A stretch of 64,000 bases of DNA, taken from positions 372,001 through 436,000 of the forward strand of contig NZ_BMJQ01000003.1 of NCBI RefSeq assembly GCF_014643535.1. The letters run 5' to 3'. Below, piece by piece: positions 35,023 through 43,902 of the stretch; positions within the stretch are counted from its first letter, which is position 1; the number at the start of each line of letters is the position of its first letter. The notes beneath the pieces are model-generated. The model searched no databases. It was not told where the DNA came from and saw only the letters and a program-made list of their open reading frames with translations. This DNA is from Aliidongia dinghuensis (GTDB taxonomy: Bacteria > Pseudomonadota > Alphaproteobacteria > ATCC43930 > CGMCC-115725). Both the position numbers and the translations under genes were made by a program.

Positions 35023-36069
35023 TCATTTCACCAGGGCGCGCACCCGCTGAACCAGAGACCGCATATAGCCCTTGGTCTCCCACATAACCTCGCGCACCTT
35101 GTGCAGCAGGTAGCCCCGGCTCGAGATGCCGGTCGTATCGCCGCTCATCACATTGCCGTTGAAGATCGGATCGAGGTCGCTGAAATTCCGCAGGAATACG
35201 GTGTGCCCGCCGGTCTCGTTTGCGAACTTGTTGTCGAGAAAGACGAGATTTTTCGTCTTCAACTGGGTCTCCCCATCATCGATCACCACAGCGGCCTGTG
35301 GGTTGGTGCTGCGCGGCCCCTTCTGCAGCCTGTTCTTTTCCATCAGCAGATCGCCGCCGTTCGGCAACTCGACCAGAAAGCTGGCGGTGCCCTCCGGCCC
35401 GTCCTCGATGTCGTCGGCGATGAGTTCCGTGCGCAGTGCGCCCGACTTGATGTGGTGCCCGCCGCGCGTGCCGGCGATCCGCGTGCTGTCGATGCTGAGC
35501 AGCGCCACCTGGCCGACATTGATGCCGTGGGCGCAGGTCGCCTCGCACCGCCCGTTCTTTTCAAACACGCTGTCGGACACGCGGATCGCGTTCCGCGGCA
35601 GATCGTCGACCAGGATCCCGGTCTCGTTGTCGATGAAGCGGGAGTGCTCGACCGCGAGATTGCCGCGCTCCACGCGAATGCCGGCGCCGTTCCCGCCTGG
35701 CACCCGGGCCCGTGCAAAGGTCAGGTTGCGGATCGTAAGATCGCCGCCGCGCGCAATCAGCAGCGCCTTGCCCTCGCAGGTCCTGTCCGTCAGCACGACA
35801 CCGGCTCCGGCGCCCTCAATCACCAGCTGATTTTGCCGAATGATCGCACAATCGAAATATTCGCCGGGCGCCACCTCGATGACATCCCCGTCGGCGGCGA
35901 CGGCGACCGCATCGCTCGGCCGCTTGAACTCCGCGTCGGGACCAACGGCCAGTATCCTCGCCTCGGCGCTGCCGCTCGTCTCGATTACCGCGATCATCAA
36001 GATAAAGAAATACTTCGATCCGGCAAAATGCCCCTTGAGCTTCTGCACGAAGAATGATGACGCACGCAT
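35023..36069 (-). CDS. Right-handed parallel beta-helix protein, paralogue (348 aa)
   Basis: The N-terminal hydrophobic segment (KYFFILMIAVIETSGSAEA) acts as a signal peptide or anchor. The helix rungs follow with the same block order as the product of 8874-9815: VAPGEYFDCAII, VIEGAGAGVVLTDRTC, GNGAGIRVERG, CEATCAHGINVG, GGHHIKSGALRTEL and ASFLVELPNGGDL. It lacks the arginine of the IKSRA motif (IKSGA here). A C-terminal extension of about 40 residues is basic. It is divergent from the glycosyltransferase at 36211 and convergent with the acyltransferase gene. The protein likely acts on or binds surface polysaccharide; no catalytic assignment is possible. Confidence 0.85.
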   Translation of the reverse strand: MRASSFFVQKLKGHFAGSKYFFILMIAVIETSGSAEARILAVGPDAEFKRPSDAVAVAADGDVIEVAPGEYFDCAIIRQNQLVIEGAGAGVVLTDRTCEGKALLIARGGDLTIRNLTFARARVPGGNGAGIRVERGNLAVEHSRFIDNETGILVDDLPRNAIRVSDSVFEKNGRCEATCAHGINVGQVALLSIDSTRIAGTRGGHHIKSGALRTELIADDIEDGPEGTASFLVELPNGGDLLMEKNRLQKGPRSTNPQAAVVIDDGETQLKTKNLVFLDNKFANETGGHTVFLRNFSDLDPIFNGNVMSGDTTGISSRGYLLHKVREVMWETKGYMRSLVQRVRALVK

Positions 36070-36210
36070 AGCCCCACCATAAAATCAGATTTGAGAATTG
36101 CGATGACCTGAAAATTTCTCGAAACAATACCGTGCATATTAAGATTTCGAAAGAGACGCCCCACTAAAATCCGCAGATCTAAGGCTGTTACAGATTTTGC
36201 GGACTCCGAA

Positions 36211-37353
36211 ATGAGCGAACGTACCGCAGTGAAGAGCAAGATGCCGAACGAGATGGAACAAACCCCGATGCCGCTCGATCGGGAGCGGTCAAACGGCCGG
36301 CGGTTGCGGGCACTGCTGATGCCGCCCTTCCCTTGGAAGCCCGAGCGTGACCGGTGGCGGAACGGCAGCGGACCGGATCCGATGGAGCTGGACCGGCAGC
36401 TTGCCGCGCAAGGCATCGACCTGATCCTGCTCGATCCCGGGAAGAGGCCGCTCAACCCCTTCGGCGGCAAGCATCCGCTGCTGCAGACGCTGGACCCGCT
36501 CCGGGCGTTGCACGTGTTGACGGCCTGGCGCGAAGCCGATATCGCCATTGTCGTGTTTGAAGGCGGCGCGCTGCCGCTCGAGCTGCTGCGCGCGCTGTTC
36601 TTCTTCCGCGTGCCGGTCGTGATCTGGGACGTGGCGCTCAGCGACACCTGGAAGCTTCGCGAGTTCGTGCTCAACCGTGTGATCCCGCGCGTCGCCGGCT
36701 TGTTCGTATTGTCGACGAACCAGAAGGCCTACATCGCCAGCCGCTGGGGCCGGACCGAAGGCGTCGAGATGATCGGCCACCGGACCGACACGGCATTCTA
36801 TACGCCGGTACCGGCCTCGCCCGACGGCTTCATCCTGTCGGTCGGCGAGGACATCGGCCGCGACTTCGATAGCCTCCTCGACGTGGCGGCCGGCTTGCCC
36901 GCGGAGTTCGTCCTCAAGACCAAGCGCATCGCGCCCGGCGCCGCGGTACCGCCGAACGTGAAGATCATGCGCGAACGCATCGACTACCCGGCCTTCCGTG
37001 ATCTCTATGCGCAAAGCCGCTTCGTCGTCGTGCCGTTGGTCGGCGAGACGCTGAATGCGAGCGGCGTCAGCACGATCCTCGAGGCCGGCGCCATGGGCCG
37101 AGCTCTGGTGGTTAGCGAAACCGAGGCCATGCGCGATTACATCGTGCCGGGCGAAACTTGCCTGACCGTGCCGTGCGGCGACCGCAACGCCCTGGCGGCC
37201 GCGATCCGCCAGCTGATCGATGAACCGGAGACCTGCGCCCGCCTGGGCGCCGCAGCCCGACGCTTCATGGAAGAGCGTTGTTCCGAGCGGGCCTTCTCAG
37301 ACCGCTTCGGCGCCCTGTTGCGGCGCTATGCCCGCAAGGACAAGGCACGATAA
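36211..37353 (+). CDS. Glycosyltransferase, GT4-like, paralogue (380 aa)
   Basis: Paralogue of the 2928-4004 product. Both have LDPLRAL, FExxAL, a VVIxDVxLxxxWxLRE segment, NQxAY and a shared C-terminal block (NASGVSTILEAGAMGRALVV, DYIVPGETCLTVPCGD). The donor-site Glu is kept in LEAGA. A 30-residue polar N-terminal extension is present if ATG 36211 is used, while ATG 36241 would shorten it by ten residues. It is divergent from a beta-helix gene by 141 AT-rich bases, which echoes the pairing of paralogues at the other end of the locus. The sugar substrate is unknown. Confidence 0.88.
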   Translation: MSERTAVKSKMPNEMEQTPMPLDRERSNGRRLRALLMPPFPWKPERDRWRNGSGPDPMELDRQLAAQGIDLILLDPGKRPLNPFGGKHPLLQTLDPLRALHVLTAWREADIAIVVFEGGALPLELLRALFFFRVPVVIWDVALSDTWKLREFVLNRVIPRVAGLFVLSTNQKAYIASRWGRTEGVEMIGHRTDTAFYTPVPASPDGFILSVGEDIGRDFDSLLDVAAGLPAEFVLKTKRIAPGAAVPPNVKIMRERIDYPAFRDLYAQSRFVVVPLVGETLNASGVSTILEAGAMGRALVVSETEAMRDYIVPGETCLTVPCGDRNALAAAIRQLIDEPETCARLGAAARRFMEERCSERAFSDRFGALLRRYARKDKAR

Positions 37354-37370
37354 GTGCGCGACGACAGAGC

Positions 37371-38297
37371 CTAGGCAAGCGCCGCGCGAGACAGCACCAC
37401 GTCCTTGGAATGGTAGCGGCGCGGCAGGTCCGACGTGAAATCCTCCGCCGGCACGGACACGATCTCGTCCGAACCGTATTCGGGCAGCACATGGATGCGG
37501 TAGCCGGCTTCACGGGCCAGCGACGCCAGCAACTCGCCCAGCCGTTTTGCCTCGGGCAGCACCTCGATCAGCAGGGTGGGACGCGTCTCGACCAACAGCC
37601 CATGGATATCGGACAGCAACGCCATCTCGATCCCCTCGGCGTCGATCTTGATCAAGTCCCGGCCTTGGGCCAGGCGGCGCATCGGCAGGCCCTGCACGGT
37701 GATATGGGCCTTGGTGCTGCGGCCGGCGACCTCGACATCGTCGATGAGATGCGCGCCGACCGGCATCTGCCGCCCCTCGTCGGGCAGATTGAGCACGACA
37801 TCATGGGTGTCGTCGCCGGCAATCGCCGCTGCCTGCAACATCTCGACCTTGGCGAGGCCGTTGCGCGCCAGATTGGCCCGCAACGTCTCGGCGATCGCCG
37901 GAATAGGCTCGACGACGGTGTAGGTTCCGGTGGTCGCCCGCGCGCCCAGCACCGTGAACAGGCCGACATTGCCGCCGATCTCCAGTACCGAGCGCGCCTC
38001 TTCGCAGAGCGAGGTCCAGACCCTGGGAACGGTGCCCTCGTAGCCGCGCACGCCGAACCAGAACACCGCATCCATCACCATCGAGTCGACCGCCTCGAAC
38101 GAGATGGCCGGCACGTCGAGCGGGCGGATTTCATCGAGCTGTCCGGCCAGTTGCCGGGCATGGGCGCGCGCCGCGCGCTTGAGCAGCAGGATCGCCGCGA
38201 CCCGGACCGGATGCCGGCGCGGCAGATCCAGGCATGCCTGCCGAAACGGCCTATACATGGAAAGTGGCACTCGCCGGATCATCGCATCGATCATCAC
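37371..38297 (-). CDS. FkbM family methyltransferase (308 aa)
   Basis: SAM-dependent methyltransferase. Motif I is SVLEIGGNVGLFTVLGA, then TYTVVEPIPAIAETLRANLA, and the FkbM signature LIKIDAEGIEMALLSDI followed by PTLLIEVLPEAKRL. FkbM proteins O-methylate sugars or small molecules, and here a methyl-decorated polysaccharide residue is likely. The frame begins GTG-ATG (38297/38294); another ATG lies at 38282. It is convergent with the preceding glycosyltransferase, with 17 bases between stops. Confidence 0.9.
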   Translation of the reverse strand: MMIDAMIRRVPLSMYRPFRQACLDLPRRHPVRVAAILLLKRAARAHARQLAGQLDEIRPLDVPAISFEAVDSMVMDAVFWFGVRGYEGTVPRVWTSLCEEARSVLEIGGNVGLFTVLGARATTGTYTVVEPIPAIAETLRANLARNGLAKVEMLQAAAIAGDDTHDVVLNLPDEGRQMPVGAHLIDDVEVAGRSTKAHITVQGLPMRRLAQGRDLIKIDAEGIEMALLSDIHGLLVETRPTLLIEVLPEAKRLGELLASLAREAGYRIHVLPEYGSDEIVSVPAEDFTSDLPRRYHSKDVVLSRAALA

Positions 38298-38653
38298 GCC
38301 ATCTCACCGTTCGCGTTTCTTCGTTCGGACGCAGGAGATCTTACAGGCAGGCAAGGCGCTAATACTGCACCCATTCCAACGCTTACGATATCACTGTGGC
38401 AAATTCACCATCTCAACGTGAATTTAAGCTTAAGGTGGCAGGCAAGCTGCCGCAGGTATCGTGAACAGAATCACAGCCTGTGCGATGGGGACGGCGACAG
38501 AATATCGATGGGCACGAACATGTTTGTGCGTTGCGGTTACCGCGGCTTCAAAGTAACACTACGCCCCTGCCGCACGGCGGCGCCGACAGGGCCGTGGCCC
38601 ACTCCGGTCCCATTGACGTTTTCCCGAATGCCGAGCGCGCAAGTCGTCATCCG
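38298..38653. other. 356-base divergent intergenic region
   Basis: Lies between the leftward FkbM gene and the rightward glycosyltransferase. It contains a moderately AT-rich centre, a 10-bp palindrome TTAAGCTTAA near 38424-38433 and a sigma-54-like spacing at 38435-38451. The rightward frame is open from 38480 but lacks a ribosome site before ATG 38654. No other gene was seen. Confidence 0.5.
38435..38451 (+). promoter_or_regulatory. Weak sigma-54-like promoter candidate
   Basis: GTGGCAGGCAAGCTGCC has GG and GC ten bases apart and TGGCA at the -24 position. It is also a perfect inverted repeat (GGCAG/CTGCC), so the match may be chance or mark a hairpin or a different operator. The downstream gene starts about 200 bases later. 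Confidence 0.28.
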
Positions 38654-39844
38654 ATGAAAATTCTGTACCATCATCGCACCCGGGCCGCCGATGGCTGTCG
38701 CGTGCATATCGAGGAAATGATCGCGTCCCTGCGCGGGCTCGGCCACGAGGTGCTGGTCGTGGCGCCGCGGCAATCGCGGGTCGAGCCCAGCGAGAGCAAG
38801 GGGACGGGCTGGGTCCCCTGGCTTCGGCAGAAGCTGCCGCGCGCCTGCGCCGAACTCCTCGAGTTCGGCTATTCCCTCTATGCGTTCGCGCGGCTCTACG
38901 CGGCCTACCGGCGGTTCCGGCCGGATGCGCTCTATGAGCGGTATAATCTCTATACGCCGACCGGCGTGTGGCTCGCGGCGCTGACGCGCCTGCCGGTGCT
39001 GCTCGAAGTGAACTCCCCGATGGTGGCGGAGCGCAGCGAGCACGGCGGCCTGGCGCTGACCGCGCTCGCCGATTGGACCGAACGCCTGTCGTGGCGCTCG
39101 GCCGACTACGTCCTGCCGGTGACGCGCGCGCTCGCGCGCCACGTCCAGGCCAAGGGGGTGCCCGACGAGCGGATCGTCGTGATCCCGAACGGCATCAACC
39201 TGTCGCACATTCCGGAACCGGTCGAGGGGGCTCGGCCGAAACTGCCGCTCGGGCTCGAGGGCAAGACCGTGCTGGGCTTCATCGGCTTCATGCGCGAATG
39301 GCACGGGCTCGACCGGGTGGTCGAGCTCTTGGCCCATCCGGCCGCACCGGCGGACGTTCATCTGCTGCTCGTCGGCGACGGGCCGGCGCGCGCCGCGATC
39401 GAGGCCCAGGCCCAGGCGCTCGGCGTGGCGGACCGCCTGACCATCACCGGCTTCCTGCCCCATGGCGACGTGCCGGCCTATCTCGCCGCCTTCGACATCG
39501 CGCTGCAGCCGGCGGCAACGGAATACGCCTCGCCGCTGAAGCTGTTCGAATATCTCCAAGCCGGACGTGCCATCGTTGCCCCGGACCAGTCCAACATCCG
39601 CGAGATTCTGACCCACGACCGGAACGCGCTGCTGTTCGACCTGGCCGAGCCGGCAGCGTTCGGCGAGGCGATCCTGCGCCTGTGCCGGGAGCCGGCGCTC
39701 CGCGAGCGTCTGGGCAATGCCGCGCGCGCGACCATCGCTGAGCTCAACCGCACCTGGGACAACAACGCGCGCCAGGTCGTGGCCCTGCTCGACCAGCGGA
39801 TGGAGCAAGGGAATGCCGCGGCCGAGACGAGCCTGGGACGCTGA
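38654..39844 (+). CDS. Glycosyltransferase family 4 (396 aa)
   Basis: GT4 enzyme beginning MKILYHHRTRAADGCRVHIE, a start seen in many polysaccharide GT4 proteins. It continues with ALYERYNLYTPTGVWLA, LLEVNSPMVAERSE, VIPNGINLSHI, VLGFIGFMREWHGLDRVV and LLVGDGPARAAIEAQA. The acidic donor segment is ATEYASPLKLFEYLQAGRAI, with the conserved Glu in KLFEYL. ATG 38654 fits the family; 58 upstream codons in the same frame are not homologous-looking. The gene ends in an imperfect duplication of its stop region. It belongs to the same exopolysaccharide locus as the other transferases. Confidence 0.92.
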   Translation: MKILYHHRTRAADGCRVHIEEMIASLRGLGHEVLVVAPRQSRVEPSESKGTGWVPWLRQKLPRACAELLEFGYSLYAFARLYAAYRRFRPDALYERYNLYTPTGVWLAALTRLPVLLEVNSPMVAERSEHGGLALTALADWTERLSWRSADYVLPVTRALARHVQAKGVPDERIVVIPNGINLSHIPEPVEGARPKLPLGLEGKTVLGFIGFMREWHGLDRVVELLAHPAAPADVHLLLVGDGPARAAIEAQAQALGVADRLTITGFLPHGDVPAYLAAFDIALQPAATEYASPLKLFEYLQAGRAIVAPDQSNIREILTHDRNALLFDLAEPAAFGEAILRLCREPALRERLGNAARATIAELNRTWDNNARQVVALLDQRMEQGNAAAETSLGR

Positions 39845-39869
39845 GGAGCCCGGGCGCTGAGGAGGAGCC
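39835..39869 (+). repeat. Imperfect tandem duplication across a stop codon
   Basis: GGGACGCTGAGGAGCC (39835-39850) is followed by GGGCGCTGAGGAGGAGCC (39852-39869). The shared core CGCTGAGGAG contains the TGA stop in its first copy (39842-39844). Confidence 0.75.
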
Positions 39870-40337
39870 TGCGGCCTAAGCACCTCCGGCCGTAAGGGCA
39901 CAGCCGAGCGTTGCGCGAGGCCGACCGCTGCGGGTTGGCAACGCAGCGGCCGACGGCCTCGAAAACCACCGAGCGCACAATGCTCGGGCCGACGGTTGCC
40001 TTGCCGGCGCCGAGGGAGCCGTCACTTCGAAAGACTCGCCCGGAGCAACCGTTCGGCATCTCCTCGAGCCATTGCTTTGTCTTGGCAATCAAGATGACCA
40101 AAATTCTTGTTTCCGGCGAGCCGGGCGCGCAGCAGCCCTACTCCTCGTAAAATTTTTATCATATAAATTGAGAGCTCGCGTCTCGGCTGTATCGCACTTC
40201 CCGCCCCAGGCATATAGCGAACAGCACACGCGCAAATAGATCTACGCCAGTTCATGACGCAACGCCGCATAAGTGTCCGTCATGTTGCCCGACCTGTGGT
40301 GAACAAGCTCCTTCTTATGAAATGTATTGAGGCTCGG
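39845..40337. other. Intergenic region ahead of the PAS kinase
   Basis: About 490 bases without a supported gene. The first 300 bases keep high GC, and short frames on either strand have no ribosome site or recognisable product. An AT-rich patch at 40145-40175 (AAAATTTTTATCATATAAAT) would suit a promoter. The kinase frame itself is open from ATG 40254. Confidence 0.5.
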
Positions 40338-42251
40338 ATGGCACCGGAAGCAGTCGCGCGCGAGAGTGAAGAACAATATCGGTTGCTGGCCGACAGCTCG
40401 ATCGACATGATTCTCGTCGACAATGTCGAGGAAGGGCGGCGCCAATATATCTCGCCGGCCTGTTTCGCGCTGACCGGGTACACGCCAGAGGAGTATCTGG
40501 ACGGCGGATTCGTCGAAAGCGTCCATCCCGACGATTTCGACCGCGTCGCCCGCGAGCGTGCGGAAACGATCGAGAATGGAGCCGCGACGCGCAGCACCTA
40601 TCGCCTGCAGCGGAAGGACGGCAGCTATCGTTGGGTCGACGTCCGACGCAACCCGATCTTCAATCCCGAGACCGGTCGAGTCCGGCTGGTCCATTCGATC
40701 GTGCGCGATGTCGATGACCGCGAGCGGGCCTATCACGACCTGCATGCGAGCGAGGAGCGCTACCGGCTGCTCGCCGACAATTCGACCGACATGATCCTCG
40801 TCTTCAACGTCGTCGAGGGCCGCCGCCACTATGTCTCGCCCTCGTGCCTGGCGCTGACCGGCTACACGGTCGAGGAATATCTCAGCAATCGCTTCGCCGA
40901 GTGCGTCCACCCCGACGACGCGGAGCGCGTCGCCCGCGAGCGGGACGGCACCGTCAAGCATGGCCTGAAGACGCAGAGCACCTATCGGACGCGCCACAGG
41001 GACGGCAACTATCGCTGGGTCGAGGTCCGGCGCAGCCCGATCATCGATCCGGCGACCGGGCAGGTGCTGCTGATGCACGCCGTGGTCCGCGACGTCGAAG
41101 ATCGCGAGCGGGCCTATCGCGACCTGCATGCGAGCGAGGAGCGCTACCGGCTGCTCGCCGATAATGCGACCGACATGATCGGCCGCCTCGATCTCGCGGG
41201 ACGCCCGACCTATATCTCGCCCGCCTGCCTGCCGATCCTGGGCTATGCACCCGACGAGCTGATCGGGCAACCGATCGGCGAACTCGCCCATCCGGAAGAC
41301 CGGCATCTCGTCGACGACGCCTTCCGCCGGCTCGGCTCGGGGGCGGCCACCGCCTCCGTCATCTATCGCGCCCGCCGCAGGGACGGCGTCTATCTCTGGC
41401 TGCATCTGGTCATGCAGCATCTGCGCAGCGGCAGCGCGGAGGCCCCGCGCGAGATCGTCACGACCATCCGCGACTTCACCCCGCAGAAGGCGATCGAGGA
41501 ACGGCTCGAAGCCGCGCGGGCCGAGGCCGAGCGCGCCAACCAGGCGCGCACTGCGTTCTTCTCGAACATGAGCCACGAGTTGCGCACGCCGCTGAACGCC
41601 ATCATCGGCTATTCGGAAATGATGCGGGCCGGCGCGCTCGGCCCGCTCGGCAACCCGAAGTACAAGGAATTCGCCGCCCGGATCGAGGAAGGCGGCCACC
41701 ATCTGCTCAATCTTATCAACGACATCCTGGACTATGCCAAGGTCGAGGCCGGCGTCCTGGTGCTGCATGAGGAGCCGCTCGACCTCGTCGCCGAATTCCG
41801 TGCCGCCGCCGGCATCATTGAAGCCAAGGCGCTCCTGGGCAAGGTCGCCCTCGAGACGGCAGTCGCCGCCGACATGCCCTATCTGCGTGCCGACCCGACG
41901 CGGCTCAAGCAGATTCTGCTGAACCTGCTGTCGAATGCCATCAAGTTCACAGCACCCGGCGGCGCGGTGGCACTCTCTGCCGCGACCGCCGCTGACGGCG
42001 GCTTCGTCATCACCGTCGAGGACAATGGCTGCGGCATCGACGAGGCCGATCTGCCCCATGTGTTCGAGGCGTTCTGGCAGGCCGACAACGCCCGCAACCG
42101 CAAGGCGGACGGCACTGGCCTGGGATTGCCGCTGGTGCGTGCGCTGACCGAGATGCACGACGGCACGGTCGAGATCTCGAGCCAGGTCGGCACCGGCACC
42201 AAGGTCGTCGTGACCTTTCCCACGGACCGGGCGGTGCGCCTCAGCGCCTGA
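40338..42251 (+). CDS. Soluble three-PAS sensor histidine kinase (637 aa)
   Basis: No transmembrane segment, so a cytoplasmic sensor. Three PAS domains with PAC tails occupy about residues 5-380. PAS1 and PAS2 are near copies ([18 protein letters not shown] and [18 protein letters not shown]), and PAS3 is more divergent. The HisKA domain has [20 protein letters not shown]. HATPase_c shows [31 protein letters not shown] and [13 protein letters not shown] choose ATG 40338 because GAGG lies 5 bases upstream; ATG 40254 and 40317 would add 28 or 7 residues. No response regulator adjoins it, so it is an orphan. The ligand is unknown. Confidence 0.9.
   Translation: MAPEAVARESEEQYRLLADSSIDMILVDNVEEGRRQYISPACFALTGYTPEEYLDGGFVESVHPDDFDRVARERAETIENGAATRSTYRLQRKDGSYRWVDVRRNPIFNPETGRVRLVHSIVRDVDDRERAYHDLHASEERYRLLADNSTDMILVFNVVEGRRHYVSPSCLALTGYTVEEYLSNRFAECVHPDDAERVARERDGTVKHGLKTQSTYRTRHRDGNYRWVEVRRSPIIDPATGQVLLMHAVVRDVEDRERAYRDLHASEERYRLLADNATDMIGRLDLAGRPTYISPACLPILGYAPDELIGQPIGELAHPEDRHLVDDAFRRLGSGAATASVIYRARRRDGVYLWLHLVMQHLRSGSAEAPREIVTTIRDFTPQKAIEERLEAARAEAERANQARTAFFSNMSHELRTPLNAIIGYSEMMRAGALGPLGNPKYKEFAARIEEGGHHLLNLINDILDYAKVEAGVLVLHEEPLDLVAEFRAAAGIIEAKALLGKVALETAVAADMPYLRADPTRLKQILLNLLSNAIKFTAPGGAVALSAATAADGGFVITVEDNGCGIDEADLPHVFEAFWQADNARNRKADGTGLGLPLVRALTEMHDGTVEISSQVGTGTKVVVTFPTDRAVRLSA
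40723..41183 (+). repeat. Near-identical duplicated segment inside the PAS kinase
   Basis: The stretch beginning GAGCGGGCCTATCACGACCT (near 40723) recurs near 41108 with only a few changes over about 75 bases (both encode [20 protein letters not shown]). This joins the PAC tail of one PAS to the start of the next and points to recent unequal duplication of a PAS unit of about 385 bases. Confidence 0.85.
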
Positions 42252-42291
42252 ATTGTTTCGAAATCGGAATGAGCTGTCGCGCTCGCCGCCG

Positions 42292-43836
42292 TCAGATCGG
42301 ATGACGTGCGTCCAGCGAGCCCAGGATGAGGTTCCGCTCGGCGGCATAGCGTTCGAGCGCCTTGCCGTTGCCTGACGGCTCGGCGAGGGCGACGTAGCTG
42401 TCCGGGCGCAGCAGGTAGAGCGCGCCGCGCTCGAGGCCGGCCGCCTCGTACTGCGACCGCCAGTCGAATTGCTGCAACGGCACGTCATGGGCGGCGCACC
42501 AGTCGGCGAGACCGGGCGCTGCCGTGCCGTAGACCTGGGCCTGCCAGCGCATCGCGGGCTGCGCGGCGAAATTGTCGATGCCATCGACCCTCACCCAGGG
42601 CGGGCGGTCGCCGCCATGGACATGCCCTGCGGTGCCGGCGCTGAGCGGACTGCCGCGATAGCTGAGCGTGATCTGGGCCACGGTGCGGAACAGATAGTCG
42701 CGCGCGGCCTCGAACCCGGCGACTGTCGGGATCAGCAGCGGGGCCACGCGCGTGCGCAGCTTGTCGGCAAGCGCGCCTTCGGCGGTGGCGAAGCTGAACA
42801 CCCGGTCAGTCGTGGCGACGAGCCGCCGGGCGAAGCCGATCCGCTCCGCCTCATAGGTGTCGAGCAGACCGTCCTGCGCCCGCCCGCCCAGCACCGCCGC
42901 AAGCTTCCAGGCGAGATTGATCGCGTCGCCGATGCCCGTGTTCATGCCCTGGCCGCCGGCCGGGCTGTGGATATGCGCCGCATCGCCCAGCAGGAAGGCT
43001 CGACCCTTGCGGAAATGCTCGGCTACCCGGTGGTGGACATGATAGGTCGAGAACCAATTGACCCGGTGGACGTCGACCTTCATGTGGCGGATCGCGCGGT
43101 CGCTCACGTCTTCGAACCTGAGCGCCGCCGGATCGTCGGCCCGTTCGTCCCGTACGGTGCCGATCAGCCGGGCTCGCCCGGCGGCGAGCGGGAAGACGGC
43201 GAGGAAATCCGCCTCGTCGAGGTCGATATGCAGCTCGCCATTGAGCGCAGGCCCGCCGGCCTCGATGTCGGCGACATAGAACAGCTGGCGATAGGTGCCG
43301 CCGGGAAATCCCACGCCGAGCGTCTCGCGCACCAACGACCGCGCGCCGTCGCAGCCGGCGAGATAGCTTGCCTTGCAGACCTCCTCGCCGCCGTCGGCAT
43401 GGCGCAGGCGCGCGTCGACCGTGCCGTTCCGCGCCTCGAAATGCACAAGCGTGGTGCCCCGTTCGACCGTCACACCCTGGGCCGCGAGCCGCTCGACCAG
43501 CAGCCGCTCGTGCTCGTCCTGGGGAAAGATCAGCAGGAATGGATAAGGCGTCAGGTCCGCCCCGACCTTCTCGAACGGGACGCGGGCGGCGCGGGCGCCT
43601 CGGACCCAGAGATTGACCGCGGGCGTCTTGTGGGCGCGCTGGAACACCGCGTCGCCGAGGTCAAGCTGGCGATAGAGCTCGAGCGTGCGGGCCTGGACCG
43701 CGAGCGCACGCGACGTCGTGCCCGGCGCGTCGGTCTTGTCGACGATGCGGACCCGGACGCCGAGCTTGGTCAGCCAGAGCGCCAGCACCAGGCCCGTGGG
43801 ACCGGCGCCGACGATCAGAACATCGCTCCGCTTCAT
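42292..43836 (-). CDS. FAD-dependent aromatic-ring hydroxylase (PheA/TfdB/MhpA-like, 514 aa)
   Basis: Class A flavoprotein monooxygenase. The FAD-binding motif is VLIVGAGPTGLVLALWLTKL, the DG motif is YLAGCDGARSLVRETLG, and the second FAD motif is FLLGDAAHIHSPAGGQGMN. The remaining 150 residues resemble the thioredoxin-like C-terminal domain of phenol-hydroxylase relatives. ATG 43836 has a perfect AAGGAGG ribosome site 5 bases upstream; an upstream start at 43884 is unlikely. It lies 66 bases after the LysR gene on the same strand, so the two may be co-transcribed. It may hydroxylate a phenolic compound feeding the gentisate pathway encoded divergently. Confidence 0.88.
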   Translation of the reverse strand: MKRSDVLIVGAGPTGLVLALWLTKLGVRVRIVDKTDAPGTTSRALAVQARTLELYRQLDLGDAVFQRAHKTPAVNLWVRGARAARVPFEKVGADLTPYPFLLIFPQDEHERLLVERLAAQGVTVERGTTLVHFEARNGTVDARLRHADGGEEVCKASYLAGCDGARSLVRETLGVGFPGGTYRQLFYVADIEAGGPALNGELHIDLDEADFLAVFPLAAGRARLIGTVRDERADDPAALRFEDVSDRAIRHMKVDVHRVNWFSTYHVHHRVAEHFRKGRAFLLGDAAHIHSPAGGQGMNTGIGDAINLAWKLAAVLGGRAQDGLLDTYEAERIGFARRLVATTDRVFSFATAEGALADKLRTRVAPLLIPTVAGFEAARDYLFRTVAQITLSYRGSPLSAGTAGHVHGGDRPPWVRVDGIDNFAAQPAMRWQAQVYGTAAPGLADWCAAHDVPLQQFDWRSQYEAAGLERGALYLLRPDSYVALAEPSGNGKALERYAAERNLILGSLDARHPI

Positions 43837-43902
43837 ATCGACCTCCTTCAAGGGGTCAACGCCCGGGAAGCCGGTTGCTCTCAAGTTCGGACTACGTAAG
43901 GG

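Noticed and set aside
40839..41164. Possible CRISPR-like or repeat array within the PAS kinase
   Set aside because: The repetition is coding, consists of two long imperfect copies, and follows PAS domain boundaries, without spacers.
40242..42584. 780-codon minus-strand frame opposite the PAS kinase
   Set aside because: It contains repeated segments only because it mirrors the duplicated PAS units.
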